DNA of 64,000 nt, taken from NCBI RefSeq assembly GCF_963675635.1, contig NZ_OY776488.1:3182001-3246000 (forward strand), given 5' to 3'. The position numbers and the translations under genes were made by a program. Of this stretch, positions 55,930-64,000 are shown piece by piece (positions within the stretch are counted from its first letter, which is position 1; every line of letters starts with the position of its first letter). Source of the stretch: an uncultured Pseudodesulfovibrio sp. Its GTDB lineage: Bacteria; Desulfobacterota; Desulfovibrionia; Desulfovibrionales; Desulfovibrionaceae. The notes beneath the pieces were generated by a model. That model was given only the letters and a program-made list of their open reading frames with translations, ran no database searches and was not told where the DNA came from.

Positions 55930-56579
55930 GCCTTCGGCGAGAGCCGTTGTTGGGTGCTGGAGCACCCAATGTTCTCCATGCCCTCCCGGCGGGGGCCGTT
56001 TTTTTGTTGGGGCAAAAAAAGGGCCGAAAAAAGCCCCTTGCTATCTTGGCCGCCCGGTGATCGGCGGCAAGAAGCTGATCACCGCGCGCAGCTTTCGGAA
56101 TCGCGTTCTTCCGCTTCGCTCCAGTGCAATTCCGAACAAGACGCTGTCACTGCGCGCTGTCAGCTTCTAAGCCTTCCGATCAAGGGCTGAGTCCGGTCTT
56201 CGTCTGGTAAGGGGAAGAGCTCGTCTTCGAAGGAAGAGCGGTGTAGGGGGGCGATGCACCCCAAGGCCCTTTATGGTTATCGAAGAGCTGAAAGATCAAA
56301 ACCTTCCACCTACACCGAACAGGACCTTACAACGACGATCAATTGATAACGGACCTTAGAGCCTGTCCCGCGCGGCGTAGCGTGGCCCGACCGCAGTCTG
56401 TTTCAACAGACAAATCTGTCGGGCAGTGAAGCCGCGTACAGGCTCTTGGGTCCGCTATCAGGCTCACAGCCCAAAAGGCGCTTTTTGCCTCCTTTTTGCC
56501 GCCCCGCAAAAAGCAGGTCGCCGTAAAGGCGAAACCTTTGCAACAATACCGTTTGCACCTCCACTGCGAACGCACGCAA
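55930..56579 (+). repeat. Long dispersed non-coding repeat, copy B
   Basis: Same orientation and same register as copy A (6908-7559). Beyond it, 56580-56791 contains a more diverged second run of the middle module: GCTTCTcAaCCTTtCGATCAAG-like sequence at ~56630 and a second CACTGCGAACGCACGCA at 56727-56743. So part of the element is duplicated in tandem. No gene is seen between 55841 and 56791. Confidence 0.9.
56358..56446. repeat. Nested hairpin element inside repeat copy B
   Basis: Same three stems and tip as in copy A (7338-7426), with the second stem now fully Watson-Crick (CGCGGC with GCCGCG). Confidence 0.8.
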
Positions 56580-56791
56580 TGAATCCATAAGAGAAGATAC
56601 TCCTTTCCATTTTCCACTCCGCAATCAGCTTCTCAACCTTTCGATCAAGAGCTGGTTCCGGTCTTTATCTGGGAATATGAGGAAGTGATTGTCTTCGAAG
56701 AAAGAGCCGCATTGAAGTGTTGCACCCCCACTGCGAACGCACGCATGCCCTATAAAAAAAATGAAAATATAAGGCCCCATCCGCAGGGAGA

Positions 56792-57523
56792 TTACATCAC
56801 CAACACAAATCCCAGTCCGGCGGCGACCTCGCCGACCATGACGGCGCAGCCGAGGAAATCTCCATTGGCACCGCCGACTTTTACAGCCAGTCGATATAGC
56901 GGGATCAGCATCAGCGAGACAATAATCGTACCCGCCACGGTTGCGGGGAACCCTGCGAGAAATATTCCGGTGATGAAGGCGAGTCCGGCGGACAGCAAGG
57001 CCGTGCCGAGTGTGGCGCCGTCAATGTAGAGCTTGCCCAGTCCCGGGCGGGTGAGGTGACGCACGTGGTAGCCGAGCCAGACCGAGGCGGCCCGACCAAG
57101 TACGAATGTCCAGACAATGGCTCCGTAAGCTTCGACCGAGGCCATTTCATGAAAGAGAAGAACCTGGCCGAGAATAATCATGATCAGCCCGATAATACCG
57201 AAGGCTCCAGAACGACTGTCCTTGATGACCTCCCAGAATCGTATCGGATTGGTGTGTGTCGTAACAGCGTCGCAGACATCCGACAGCCCGTCGTAATGCA
57301 GCCCGCGTGTGATGAAAATACTGAGCAACACCATGAGCCACGCCTGAATCCATGGGGCGTTGTCAAAGAGCCCCAGGTCAAAGGGCATGGCAATAATCGC
57401 GCCGAGCAGCAGGCCGACTGGCACCATGTATTTCATGCACTGGTTCATGGCAGGTTCCGGGATGACACGTGCCGGAGCCAGTCTGGTCAGGAAACCGAGA
57501 GTGTCGAGAAAGGTGCGGAACAT
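56792..57523 (-). CDS. cobS: Adenosylcobinamide-GDP ribazoletransferase
   Basis: A 243-residue membrane enzyme that joins the nucleotide loop to cobinamide in vitamin B12 synthesis. Seen: FLTRL near the start, GLHYDGLSDVCDAV, DSRSGAFGIIGL, LGRAASVWLGYHVRH and the hydrophobic C-terminus. GGGAGG lies before the ATG. It is two bases downstream of the SAM-hydrolase gene, so in one operon. Confidence 0.94.
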   Translation of the reverse strand: MFRTFLDTLGFLTRLAPARVIPEPAMNQCMKYMVPVGLLLGAIIAMPFDLGLFDNAPWIQAWLMVLLSIFITRGLHYDGLSDVCDAVTTHTNPIRFWEVIKDSRSGAFGIIGLIMIILGQVLLFHEMASVEAYGAIVWTFVLGRAASVWLGYHVRHLTRPGLGKLYIDGATLGTALLSAGLAFITGIFLAGFPATVAGTIIVSLMLIPLYRLAVKVGGANGDFLGCAVMVGEVAAGLGFVLVM

Positions 57524-57525
57524 GG

Positions 57526-58347
57526 TCAGTCCTCCCAGGAGAGTTCTAGTGTGTCGCCCATGGACAGGCCGAATCGTTTTGCTGCAGAGCGTTGGTTGAC
57601 CGCGATTTCGAGAAAGCCCTGACTGCCTTCCAACAGACCGGGTTCGCCTTCAGGCATGTCGGCGTAGGTGGTAACATAGGCAAGTGTGCCTCCGGCAGGG
57701 GAGACCATGCGGATGGATTCCGGTTTGCCAAGACTGCCTGCTTCCAGATTGAGCACACAGTTACCGAATCGATCGATGTGCAGCACATGACCGTATGCTT
57801 GTCCTTTGGTGATGGTCGGATTGGCCCAGGAGTGTGAGACAAGCTCGGCTGGGTCCACCTCTTTGCCCAGGTTTTCAGGCTTACCGCCTAGAGCGAGCCA
57901 TGCGATCAACGGGGCGAATATGTCACGTCCGTGGAAGGTGTGCGAAACTTTTTTGGGTGCATCCAGAGCGCGAGAAAGATCGAAGGCGCGAAGGTCTTTC
58001 CATGTCTGTTTCATAGCAATCGAGAGCAACCCATTGTCCGGGGCTACCAGGAGCCTGTCGCCTATCTGAAGACAGACAATGCGTCGATCCGTTCCGACGC
58101 CAGGGTCCACGACGGCTAAAATGACAGCGTCCTCAGGGAAATGTTCATAGCTTGCGGCCAGGAAGAATCCGGCCTGAGCCACGTTGAACGGGGCCACGTC
58201 GTGTGAGATGTCCACCACCCGGCAGTTAGGAGCTTTTTTGGCGAGGATGCCCTTGATCTGTCCGACATACGGGTCGCTCAGGCCGAAATCCGTAATCAGG
58301 CCGATGCAGCGGTGCTCTGTCTCATCTTTGCGGGGGGAGAATATCAT
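57526..58347 (-). CDS. SAM hydroxide adenosyltransferase (DUF62)
   Basis: A 273-residue protein of the DUF62/fluorinase-fold family that hydrolyses SAM to adenosine and methionine. Signatures: LITDFGLSDPYVGQIKG, DISHDVAPFNVAQAGFFLA, VVDPGVGTDRR, VAPDNGLLS and HTFHGRDIFAPLIAWLA. Its ATG directly follows the YitT stop. Confidence 0.95.
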   Translation of the reverse strand: MIFSPRKDETEHRCIGLITDFGLSDPYVGQIKGILAKKAPNCRVVDISHDVAPFNVAQAGFFLAASYEHFPEDAVILAVVDPGVGTDRRIVCLQIGDRLLVAPDNGLLSIAMKQTWKDLRAFDLSRALDAPKKVSHTFHGRDIFAPLIAWLALGGKPENLGKEVDPAELVSHSWANPTITKGQAYGHVLHIDRFGNCVLNLEAGSLGKPESIRMVSPAGGTLAYVTTYADMPEGEPGLLEGSQGFLEIAVNQRSAAKRFGLSMGDTLELSWED

Positions 58348-59223
58348 TTAATACACCTTTCTTGACGAGAACCCCTGGCCTTGGACGTGGAAGCCCGAGC
58401 CCATGATAAAGAACGCGTCCGGGTCAATGGTGTAGACCAGTTCCTCAAGCTGCTTGAGCTGAATGGAGGAAATCATGGTCAGGATGATTTTTTTGGGGTT
58501 GCCGGTCCAGCCGCCTGTGCCGTCGAGGATGGTCACACCTCGGTCCAGATCATCAAGAATGGCTGCATTGACGGCGGCGACGTGGTCCGAGACTATCATG
58601 ATCATTTTACGTTCCGAGAACATGCCGAGCACGTATTCGATGCCGAAGGCGATCACAAAGGTCATGATGATGGAGTAGAGCACGATGTCCATGGCCAAAA
58701 ACAGAAATCCGCCCATGAAGCCGATCATGTTGAACCAGAATTCGAATGCGCCCATGGACATATTGAATTTTTCCTTGCAGATCACGGCCAGAATGTCGGA
58801 TCCACCCGTGGAGCCGAGTGAGCGCAGGGCTACACCTACGCCCGCGCCCATGATGCCGCCGCCGGTTATGACTGCCAGCCAGATATCGTCCATATGCAGG
58901 GTCCACGGAATGATGTCGATGAACACCGAAGAAATGATCATCCCATAGAGTGAGTATAGAAAGAATCGTTTGCTGACGAACACCCAGCCGAGCACGAATA
59001 CCGGCAGGTTGAGCAGGAAGTACCATTGGCCCGTGGAAAGCCCGCCGAATGCGTAGTAGCAGAGCAGGGCGATGCCGGACATTCCGCCGGTGAGCAGGCC
59101 GTGCGGGATGGCAATGGCCTTGACTGAAAAGGCGACAAGGAATGAGCCGAAGGTCAGCAGGGCGATGTTCCAAGGCACACCAAAAGTCATGCCGCGCAGT
59201 TTTGTTTTGAATTCATAATCCAT
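58348..59223 (-). CDS. YitT family membrane protein (DUF161 + DUF2179)
   Basis: A 291-residue protein with five to six transmembrane segments and the family signatures AIPHGLLTGGMSGIALL, LGSTGGSDILAVI and the C-terminal DUF2179 domain (DDLDRGVTILDGTGGWTG). Function unknown. Start at ATG 59223 with GGAG upstream; the frame is open further but not family-like. First gene of the YitT–SAM hydrolase–cobS operon. Confidence 0.93.
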   Translation of the reverse strand: MDYEFKTKLRGMTFGVPWNIALLTFGSFLVAFSVKAIAIPHGLLTGGMSGIALLCYYAFGGLSTGQWYFLLNLPVFVLGWVFVSKRFFLYSLYGMIISSVFIDIIPWTLHMDDIWLAVITGGGIMGAGVGVALRSLGSTGGSDILAVICKEKFNMSMGAFEFWFNMIGFMGGFLFLAMDIVLYSIIMTFVIAFGIEYVLGMFSERKMIMIVSDHVAAVNAAILDDLDRGVTILDGTGGWTGNPKKIILTMISSIQLKQLEELVYTIDPDAFFIMGSGFHVQGQGFSSRKVY

Positions 59224-59385
59224 ATATTGTGTCTCCGCCCATGGTTCTAGCCGGTTTTCCGGTCTCTGAAAACCAAAATTGTGTGGCGGACGGGTGTCGA
59301 TCATCGGCTTGCATGCCGCGTCGAATGAGGGTAATGCGGTTTGTCCGCCATGTGCGGAATATATTTCACATCAAGGATGACCTGT

Positions 59386-59877
59386 ATGAAATTGACCGAC
59401 CTTATTGGAAAAGATGACCTGATCGCCTTGCAGAATGAACTGCATGACACCTTCAGTTTCAACGCTGATATTCTGGATGCCGAGGGCAAGAAAGTTGTTG
59501 GCCATACCTGGGGCAACGAATTGTGCCCAGCCATCCGTGACGATGCCAAAGGCTTCGGTGCCATTTGCGCTCCTGCGGGCCAGATGTTTCACCACCTGCT
59601 CAGTACCACCAAGGAACCTATTGCCGAGTTTTGCGACGGCGGCATGATGCGGGTGGGAGTGCCGATCATTCATGATGGTGAATATCTCGGCGCAGTCGGT
59701 GGATGCGGACTGGCTTCCGATGATGACGAAGTGGATTCCTTCACCATCGGCATGATGAGCGATCTTGAGGAAGCCGTTATTGAGGAGAAGGCCAAGACCG
59801 TGACTGTCGTTTCCGAGGACAAGATTGAGGAAATACAGGGATACATAACAGAGCGGATTGAAGAGCTTATCGGTTAG
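59386..59877 (+). CDS. PocR-domain protein, stand-alone
   Basis: A 163-residue protein with a PocR sensory domain: LTDLIGKDDLIALQNELHDT, LCPAIRDDAKGFGAIC, FCDGGMMRVGVPIIHDGEYL and GAVGGCGL. Unlike PocR regulators, it lacks a DNA-binding domain. AAGGA at 59374-59378 sits before the ATG. The ligand is unknown; PocR domains are linked to small hydrophobic or cobalamin-pathway molecules, and cobS lies just upstream on the other strand. Confidence 0.85.
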   Translation: MKLTDLIGKDDLIALQNELHDTFSFNADILDAEGKKVVGHTWGNELCPAIRDDAKGFGAICAPAGQMFHHLLSTTKEPIAEFCDGGMMRVGVPIIHDGEYLGAVGGCGLASDDDEVDSFTIGMMSDLEEAVIEEKAKTVTVVSEDKIEEIQGYITERIEELIG

Positions 59878-59911
59878 CACTGCATCTGTTTCCAAAAAAA
59901 GAAAGTATACC

Positions 59912-59940
59912 AAAGGCCGCCTGAATGGGGGGCCTTTTTT
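59912..59940 (+). terminator. Intrinsic terminator after the PocR gene
   Basis: AAAGGCC pairs with GGCCTTT across a 12-base loop, then T-run. Confidence 0.75.
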
Positions 59941-60061
59941 GTTATGCGTCTGACCTTCTTGAAATGCGGCATGAGATATTTAATAATGGACAAATCCAGT
60001 GGTTTAAGTGCATGTTTTATGAAATTAACTGAATATTTTAAGCGCAAGCATCTTTGAATTC

Positions 60062-61306
60062 ATGGGCAAAACTCACCATCGTGTATCAATTATTATCCCG
60101 GCCTGGAATAACTGGGAACTCAGCTGTAAGTGTCTGCAAAGTCTGCATGAACACACGCATGGCATCTCTTTTGAGGTCATTCTGGTGGACAATGGCTCCA
60201 CGGACAAGACGCCGCACGATGGTCCGTTGCTCGGTCAGGCTCTTTTTGGTGACAGTTTTACCTATGCGCAACTTCCCGACAACATGGGCTTTGCCAAGGC
60301 GTGCAATCATGGCGCATCAGAAAGCCGTGGAAAGTTGCTGCTATTCCTGAACAATGACACGACTGTTACCTCCGGCTGGCTACCACCTCTTGTAGAGGCT
60401 CTCAAAGGGCAACCTCGTCTTGGTGGTGTCGGGCCGCTTCTGGTTTTCCCTGATGAGACTTTTCGTGCGCAGAGTGTCCAGCACCTCGGGATTGCCGTTC
60501 ACTATGGCCCGAATTTTCAGCATCTGTACGAAATGTTCCCCGCGAGCCATCCTGTCGTCCAACGACAGAGAAAGCTGTCCGCTATAACCGCCGCTGCTTT
60601 TCTTATTCCGGCCACGCTGTATGCGGCACATGGCGGTTTTCATGAAGGCTATGTCAACGGCATGGAGGACATGGATCTGTGTAGCCGTATAGCCGGACAG
60701 GGTGGTTATTTCACAGTTGTACCGGAAAGTGTCGTCCAGCATCATACAAACTGCACTCCGGGTCGTTTCGATATGGAGACGGAAAATCAATGTCTCCTTG
60801 AACAGCGATGCCGGAGTGTGGAAGAGACCTGTTGTCGTCTTCATGCCGAGGATGGTTTTGAGTCCGCCTTTACGCCGTGGTTAACACTTGTTCCGAAGCT
60901 TCCTGAAGAACGCGTTCGTGCTCTTGATGCCGAGTATGGGGGCGTCCGGGATTTGGACCAGTTGCACGCCCTCATTCAGCAGGAGCCGCTCTGGGATACC
61001 GGATACATTTCGATTATACGTGAATCCTTGACGGCGGATAACCCGGTGTTCGCGACCATGATGTCGCACCTTCGGACTTTGCTGTGTCCAAGTTTTATTG
61101 CTTTCCGTAATCATTTAGAATTCATGCGGCTATTCGGCAACGATGCGTTGGCCCAGGAATTCGGCAACAAGGTCGCCCGGATTGATGCAGCGCTTGCTGA
61201 TAAGACAGCGTTGGTGCAGAAAGCCCGAGCCATTGAGATGAAGACTCGTGATCCGCTGACTGTCGCGGCTCTGGAAGTATGGAGAAAACAGAACGCCCCT
61301 GAATGA
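60062..61306 (+). CDS. Family 2 glycosyltransferase
   Basis: A 414-residue GT-A protein: VSIIIPAWNNWELSCKCLQS, ILVDNGSTDKTP (DxD-type region later as LLFLNNDTTVTSGWL) and NGMEDMDLCSRIAGQGG. The C-terminal ~150 residues are unassigned and helical. It probably modifies a surface polysaccharide or protein. The start ATG has no strong Shine-Dalgarno. No neighbouring glycan genes. Confidence 0.92.
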   Translation: MGKTHHRVSIIIPAWNNWELSCKCLQSLHEHTHGISFEVILVDNGSTDKTPHDGPLLGQALFGDSFTYAQLPDNMGFAKACNHGASESRGKLLLFLNNDTTVTSGWLPPLVEALKGQPRLGGVGPLLVFPDETFRAQSVQHLGIAVHYGPNFQHLYEMFPASHPVVQRQRKLSAITAAAFLIPATLYAAHGGFHEGYVNGMEDMDLCSRIAGQGGYFTVVPESVVQHHTNCTPGRFDMETENQCLLEQRCRSVEETCCRLHAEDGFESAFTPWLTLVPKLPEERVRALDAEYGGVRDLDQLHALIQQEPLWDTGYISIIRESLTADNPVFATMMSHLRTLLCPSFIAFRNHLEFMRLFGNDALAQEFGNKVARIDAALADKTALVQKARAIEMKTRDPLTVAALEVWRKQNAPE

Positions 61307-61318
61307 TTCAAGGGCGTT
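61292..61318 (+). terminator. Hairpin overlapping the glycosyltransferase stop
   Basis: AACGCCC pairs with GGGCGTT, and an inner TGAAT/ATTCA extends the stem across the stop codon. Confidence 0.65.
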
Positions 61319-61486
61319 TGTATTTGGACTCTATCACCAGTTATTTGAGGTTACTGCTTGCGCAATAGCTTGAAGTCGAAGTGCAGTCACAGACGTTTCT
61401 CGGTGGGGTGATCGAAGGCCGCAGTGAAGCGATGGGGCTTTGCGGCCCTTTTACACCATTTCTCTCAGGCAGGACTCACGGGAGCA

Positions 61487-61696
61487 TCATCTGGAAAAGT
61501 GGCATTCGTTGCATGCACCATATCCAGCCATAACCCCGAGGCCGATAAGAACCATTATGGGCCAGATGAACAGGAGCGGCCAGACAAATAGCGACAGGAT
61601 CGCGATAAAGCCGCTTATCATCAGCAGAATAGGCCCTACCCACGGCATTTGGAGCCGTTCAAACAGAGTGCAGAGAGAACACGAGGACATCAGCAT
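61487..61696 (-). CDS. Small membrane protein with CxxC at both ends
   Basis: A 69-residue protein with two hydrophobic segments (GPILLMISGFIAILSLFVWP and WPIMVLIGLGVMAGYG). C6-SL-C9 and C62-NE-C65 lie at the two ends, so a metal or disulfide link is possible. AAGGAGGTG precedes the ATG at 61696 in an ideal position. Family not recognised. Confidence 0.75.
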   Translation of the reverse strand: MLMSSCSLCTLFERLQMPWVGPILLMISGFIAILSLFVWPLLFIWPIMVLIGLGVMAGYGACNECHFSR

Positions 61697-61882
61697 GACA
61701 CACCTCCTTGTGTTATGTTTCTCTATAAAAAGATAGGAACGAGAGAGTGAAAGTCAACGGATTTGGGGAGTTCCCGCTTGTGAAGAAGCGGGGACTTTTT
61801 TTTTGGAATCCAGAAGAGATGAGGCCGCCTTTTGGGCGGCGGAAGAGAAGAGCCGTCACTGGCGTTCCTCCGGTTTTTTTTC

Positions 61883-62075
61883 GCCCTCCCGGCGGGGGCC
61901 GTTTTTTTGTTGGGGCAAAAAAAGGGCCGAAAAAAAGCCCCTTTCCAGTTTGGCCGCCTGTACTCCCGCGCCCAAGCATTTCCACCGACCGGCTGCGCTC
62001 CCGAAACAGGTGCCGAAGCGGCCCCCGGTTTCGAAGAGCCGCTCCGCCGTTCGGGGAGTTTCTAAGACGCGGAGA
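61883..62075 (+). repeat. Degenerate member of the dispersed repeat family, left of the defence cassette
   Basis: 61883-61943 is nearly identical to the 5' core of copies A and B (GCCCTCCCGGCGGGGGCC, T7, A7 and the matching GCCCCTT). 61944-62075 continues with related but diverged sequence (TTTGGCCGCCTGTACTCCC, then paired CCGAAGCGGC and GAGCCGCT, ending TTTCTAAG). The rest of the 400-base gap 61697-62097 is T/C-rich with nothing else recognised. Confidence 0.75.
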
Positions 62076-62097
62076 ACGAAGGGCTGGAAAACATGTA

Positions 62098-62607
62098 TTA
62101 TGTATCGAAGATCGTTATATAAAAGCAATCGAGAATGGTTTTGCCTGCATTGTAACTGTCAATGACTTCATTAAAACTTGCATATTGAGGAGTTTTGCCC
62201 TCATGGGCAAAGTTGTGCCTCCATTGAATGATGTTTGAATAAGAAGAGGTTATACTTATTCTATTATTTTTGATTTGTTGCTCCTCTTCGAAATGAATGA
62301 GGTCAGTGAAGTTTGTTACGTATTTCGTGCCAAAGCGTTGTAAGTAATCTCTTTTTAAGTCTTGAAGTTTGATTCTAGCATTTATTCTATCAAATTTTTT
62401 TTCAACATAGTTGAAAAAAATGCGATCCCTAGTTTTGGCAAAACGTAACAGTAGACTTTTTATCGACAGTTCATATACTCCGCACCCTGCAACCGAAGCA
62501 AAGCCTGCATAGCGCGCCTTTAAAATGTCATCCGTTAAATTATTAACGAATGAATTCATATGGTTTATCACAGTGTCTGCCACTGGATAGTGAATAGAGT
62601 ATGGCAT
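62098..62607 (-). CDS. HEPN-domain protein, MAE_28990/MAE_18760-like
   Basis: A 169-residue helical protein with an Rx4H motif, W-RHNFAHEG (R130, H135), the ribonuclease signature of HEPN toxins and defence effectors. It starts two bases after the DUF262 gene ends, so it is translated with it. The first ~50 residues have the AGFASVAGCGVYELSIKSLL helix typical of the family. Base composition is AT-rich (about one third GC in a line counted by hand). Expected role: RNA cleavage on infection, held or triggered by the DUF262 partner. Confidence 0.85.
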   Translation of the reverse strand: MPYSIHYPVADTVINHMNSFVNNLTDDILKARYAGFASVAGCGVYELSIKSLLLRFAKTRDRIFFNYVEKKFDRINARIKLQDLKRDYLQRFGTKYVTNFTDLIHFEEEQQIKNNRISITSSYSNIIQWRHNFAHEGKTPQYASFNEVIDSYNAGKTILDCFYITIFDT

Positions 62608-62609
62608 TT

Positions 62610-63752
62610 TTAGTTAAGCAGTTCGTTTCTCACAAGGGAAAAACGTTTTTTTATGATTGTAGCGTCTGTTGTGCCAAGGGTTGTGTATTCTCTAAATTCA
62701 TCTGTGTTTTTTAGGGAATGGTATCTATCAGAAAAATTAGATGGCATGCTTGAAAAACAATCGATTATGGTTGACATGACCGAATCCATCGCTGAAGTAT
62801 TGAGAGGCCCTCTTAGATGGAAAGGCTTTTCTCCTAGATTGTCGATAACATACTTAGTTATTTTCGGAAATATATCTTTAAAATTGTGTACTTTTAAAGT
62901 GTTGCCATCTCGATGCTCACGCATGTTTGAATTAAGAAAATCTCTCATTGGCTTTTCGTACTCAGCGCCGCTTCCTGTTAATGAGAATATTCTAAGTATT
63001 AGTTCGATGTCTTTTTGATGTTTATCTGGGTAAGGCTTTCCAATTATCTTCCTCCAGTTTAAATCGGTATTAAGGTGGGTTAAGAGTTCGGCAAATTCTC
63101 CTCGGAAAACGCAATTCCTGATCTCTTGAGGGGTTAAAGGGGTGCCGCCAGTATTTAATCTTTCAAAAATATGAAACGCACTTGACCCCTTGTCTTCGGG
63201 GTTGATTTGGCGAATGTTGATTGCTCTAAGAACAGAAGAGTGGAGTAACTTTCTTTGATCACTCGACGAAAGGTCAGCAAAAGACATATTGGAATATGGG
63301 TTTTTTTGGGGGAGTTTTAGACGAAAAACTTGTCTTCTTTTCTGAGTGTCTTCTGGTCCGAAAAAACCTTCTAAAAAATATACAATACTCATTATCCTTT
63401 GTTGACCGTCAATGACTAGATTTTTATTGTCCTCGTCGATATAAAAAAAGACAGGGGGGACTGGAAGTCCACAGAGAAAAGAATCTATAAGAAGAGATGC
63501 TTGTCCAATTGTCCAAACAAATTTTCTTTGAAAATTGGGTATGAAAATAGCATCGGTTTTCCACATGTCCCAAACACCCGTAAGTGTTAAATCTGAAGGG
63601 TAGGATGCAATGTCATATTGAACATGGGAGGACTCTTCTTCTTTCTCTTTGTCTTCAATTTCAATATCTTCAATGTCTGTGAGTGTTTGGGGCATTGTTA
63701 TATCCGCATGTTGAATGTTAAGGATGTTTATAGATCGTGTTATAACTATCAT
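62610..63752 (-). CDS. DUF262 (GmrS-like, ParB-fold) protein
   Basis: A 380-residue DUF262 protein with IPNFQRKFVW (71-80), DGQQR (115-119) and FERLNTGGTPLTPQEIRN (196-213), the three hallmark motifs. There is no C-terminal DUF1524 nuclease domain as in GmrSD; the HEPN protein downstream may replace it. Start uncertain: 63752 or M20 at 63695; neither has a clear ribosome site. AT-rich like its partner, unlike the genes to the left. Probably a nucleotide-using sensor or switch of a defence module. Confidence 0.85.
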   Translation of the reverse strand: MIVITRSINILNIQHADITMPQTLTDIEDIEIEDKEKEEESSHVQYDIASYPSDLTLTGVWDMWKTDAIFIPNFQRKFVWTIGQASLLIDSFLCGLPVPPVFFYIDEDNKNLVIDGQQRIMSIVYFLEGFFGPEDTQKRRQVFRLKLPQKNPYSNMSFADLSSSDQRKLLHSSVLRAINIRQINPEDKGSSAFHIFERLNTGGTPLTPQEIRNCVFRGEFAELLTHLNTDLNWRKIIGKPYPDKHQKDIELILRIFSLTGSGAEYEKPMRDFLNSNMREHRDGNTLKVHNFKDIFPKITKYVIDNLGEKPFHLRGPLNTSAMDSVMSTIIDCFSSMPSNFSDRYHSLKNTDEFREYTTLGTTDATIIKKRFSLVRNELLN

Positions 63753-63820
63753 TGTGAGTCAAATAAGGTCAAATGGATAAATGCAAATATTAAGTTGTTT
63801 CAGCCATTCCATCTCCCGAA

Positions 63821-64000
63821 CCTTAGAAGCTGACGATTTCGTCGAAGCGGCTCTTTGAATCACTGGAGCCGCTTCGGCGACTTGATTCGTGGAGCGGAGG
63901 TGAAAACGATCAGATTCTCGGTTTGGGAGTGCAGGCGGCCAAGTTTGTGAAGCGCCTTTTCTTTCGTCTATTTCTTTTGGCGCAGCAAAAGAAATGGACT
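63821..64000 (-). repeat. Degenerate repeat-family member in inverse orientation, right of the cassette
   Basis: Read on the minus strand it has the same order of blocks as the others: an A/C-rich start, ACTTGGCCGCCTGCACTCCC, GAATCTGATC, CGCTCC, two CGAAGCGGC/GCCGCTTCG arms and a closing GTCAGCTTCTAAGG. The copy may continue past the window. Nothing else is seen in 63753-64000. Confidence 0.7.

Noticed and set aside
61747..62238. 163-residue plus-strand frame left of the HEPN gene
   Set aside because: Low-complexity product from the repeat core, antisense to the HEPN C-terminus, with no ribosome site.
61883..64000. CRISPR array
   Set aside because: No short direct repeats with regular spacing were seen; the repeats here are long, few and in opposite orientations.

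Overview
The window looks like a chromosomal segment of a marine-type sulfate reducer of the Desulfovibrio/Pseudodesulfovibrio group. The grounds are a contiguous PerR–rubrerythrin–desulfoferrodoxin–rubredoxin–rubredoxin:oxygen oxidoreductase block, a c-heme chemoreceptor next to a tetraheme cytochrome, a futalosine-type menaquinone gene (mqnB), an Nbp35/Mrp–NifX-like–sigma54 regulator locus resembling the ORP clusters of Desulfovibrio, and an unusual PTS set. The genus is inferred from gene content; no 16S gene is present. Most of the window is ordinary core genome (the one line counted by hand in secA is 58% GC). The last 2 kb is different.

Layout: 1-4 kb (minus strand) holds PTS enzyme I (cut by the window edge), HPr, a mannose-family IID protein and biotin genes bioY and bioB. 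4-7 kb has a small membrane protein, rsmI, yraN and a Gfo/Idh oxidoreductase. 6.9-7.6 kb is the first copy of a ~650 bp non-coding repeat. 7.7-11.1 kb has a two-gene lactate/glycolate dehydrogenase and a membrane protein, then secA. 14-17.5 kb has an AraC regulator, an FMN/ferredoxin protein, a beta-barrel-like protein, a Nif11-like small protein and creA. 17.7-23.6 kb is a tetR–adaptor–RND–metallo-hydrolase operon with two operator-like palindromes around its promoter; a third, near-identical site lies upstream of creA. 23.8-31.4 kb contains menaquinone genes (menG/ubiE, mqnB, a polyprenyl synthase), a nucleotide-sugar dehydrogenase and purL. 31.5-37.8 kb is the redox-sensing and oxygen-defence block. 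38-46.8 kb has small conserved genes, a VWA–OmpA protein, hldD, lptD, mutL and alr. 47-51 kb is a phosphate module (PhoR-like kinase, Pit transporter, DUF47 protein) behind a Pho-box-like sequence. 51-56 kb has a YbaY-type lipoprotein, an HD-GYP protein, the Mrp ATPase, the NifX-like protein with a good sigma54 promoter, and a sigma54 activator. 56-61.7 kb has the second repeat copy, a cobS/SAM-hydrolase/YitT operon, a PocR-domain protein, a glycosyltransferase and a small Cys-flanked membrane protein.

The most unusual region is 61.8-64.0 kb. It is an AT-rich two-gene cassette encoding a DUF262 protein (GmrS-like, with a DGQQR motif) and a HEPN protein of the MAE_28990/MAE_18760 type with an Rx4H ribonuclease motif. 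Degenerate copies of the same repeat family bracket it in opposite orientations. This is a probable horizontally acquired defence (conflict) module and the best candidate for an under-described system here. The repeat family itself, with a conserved 89-nt nested hairpin that shows a stem-preserving difference between copies, is the second.
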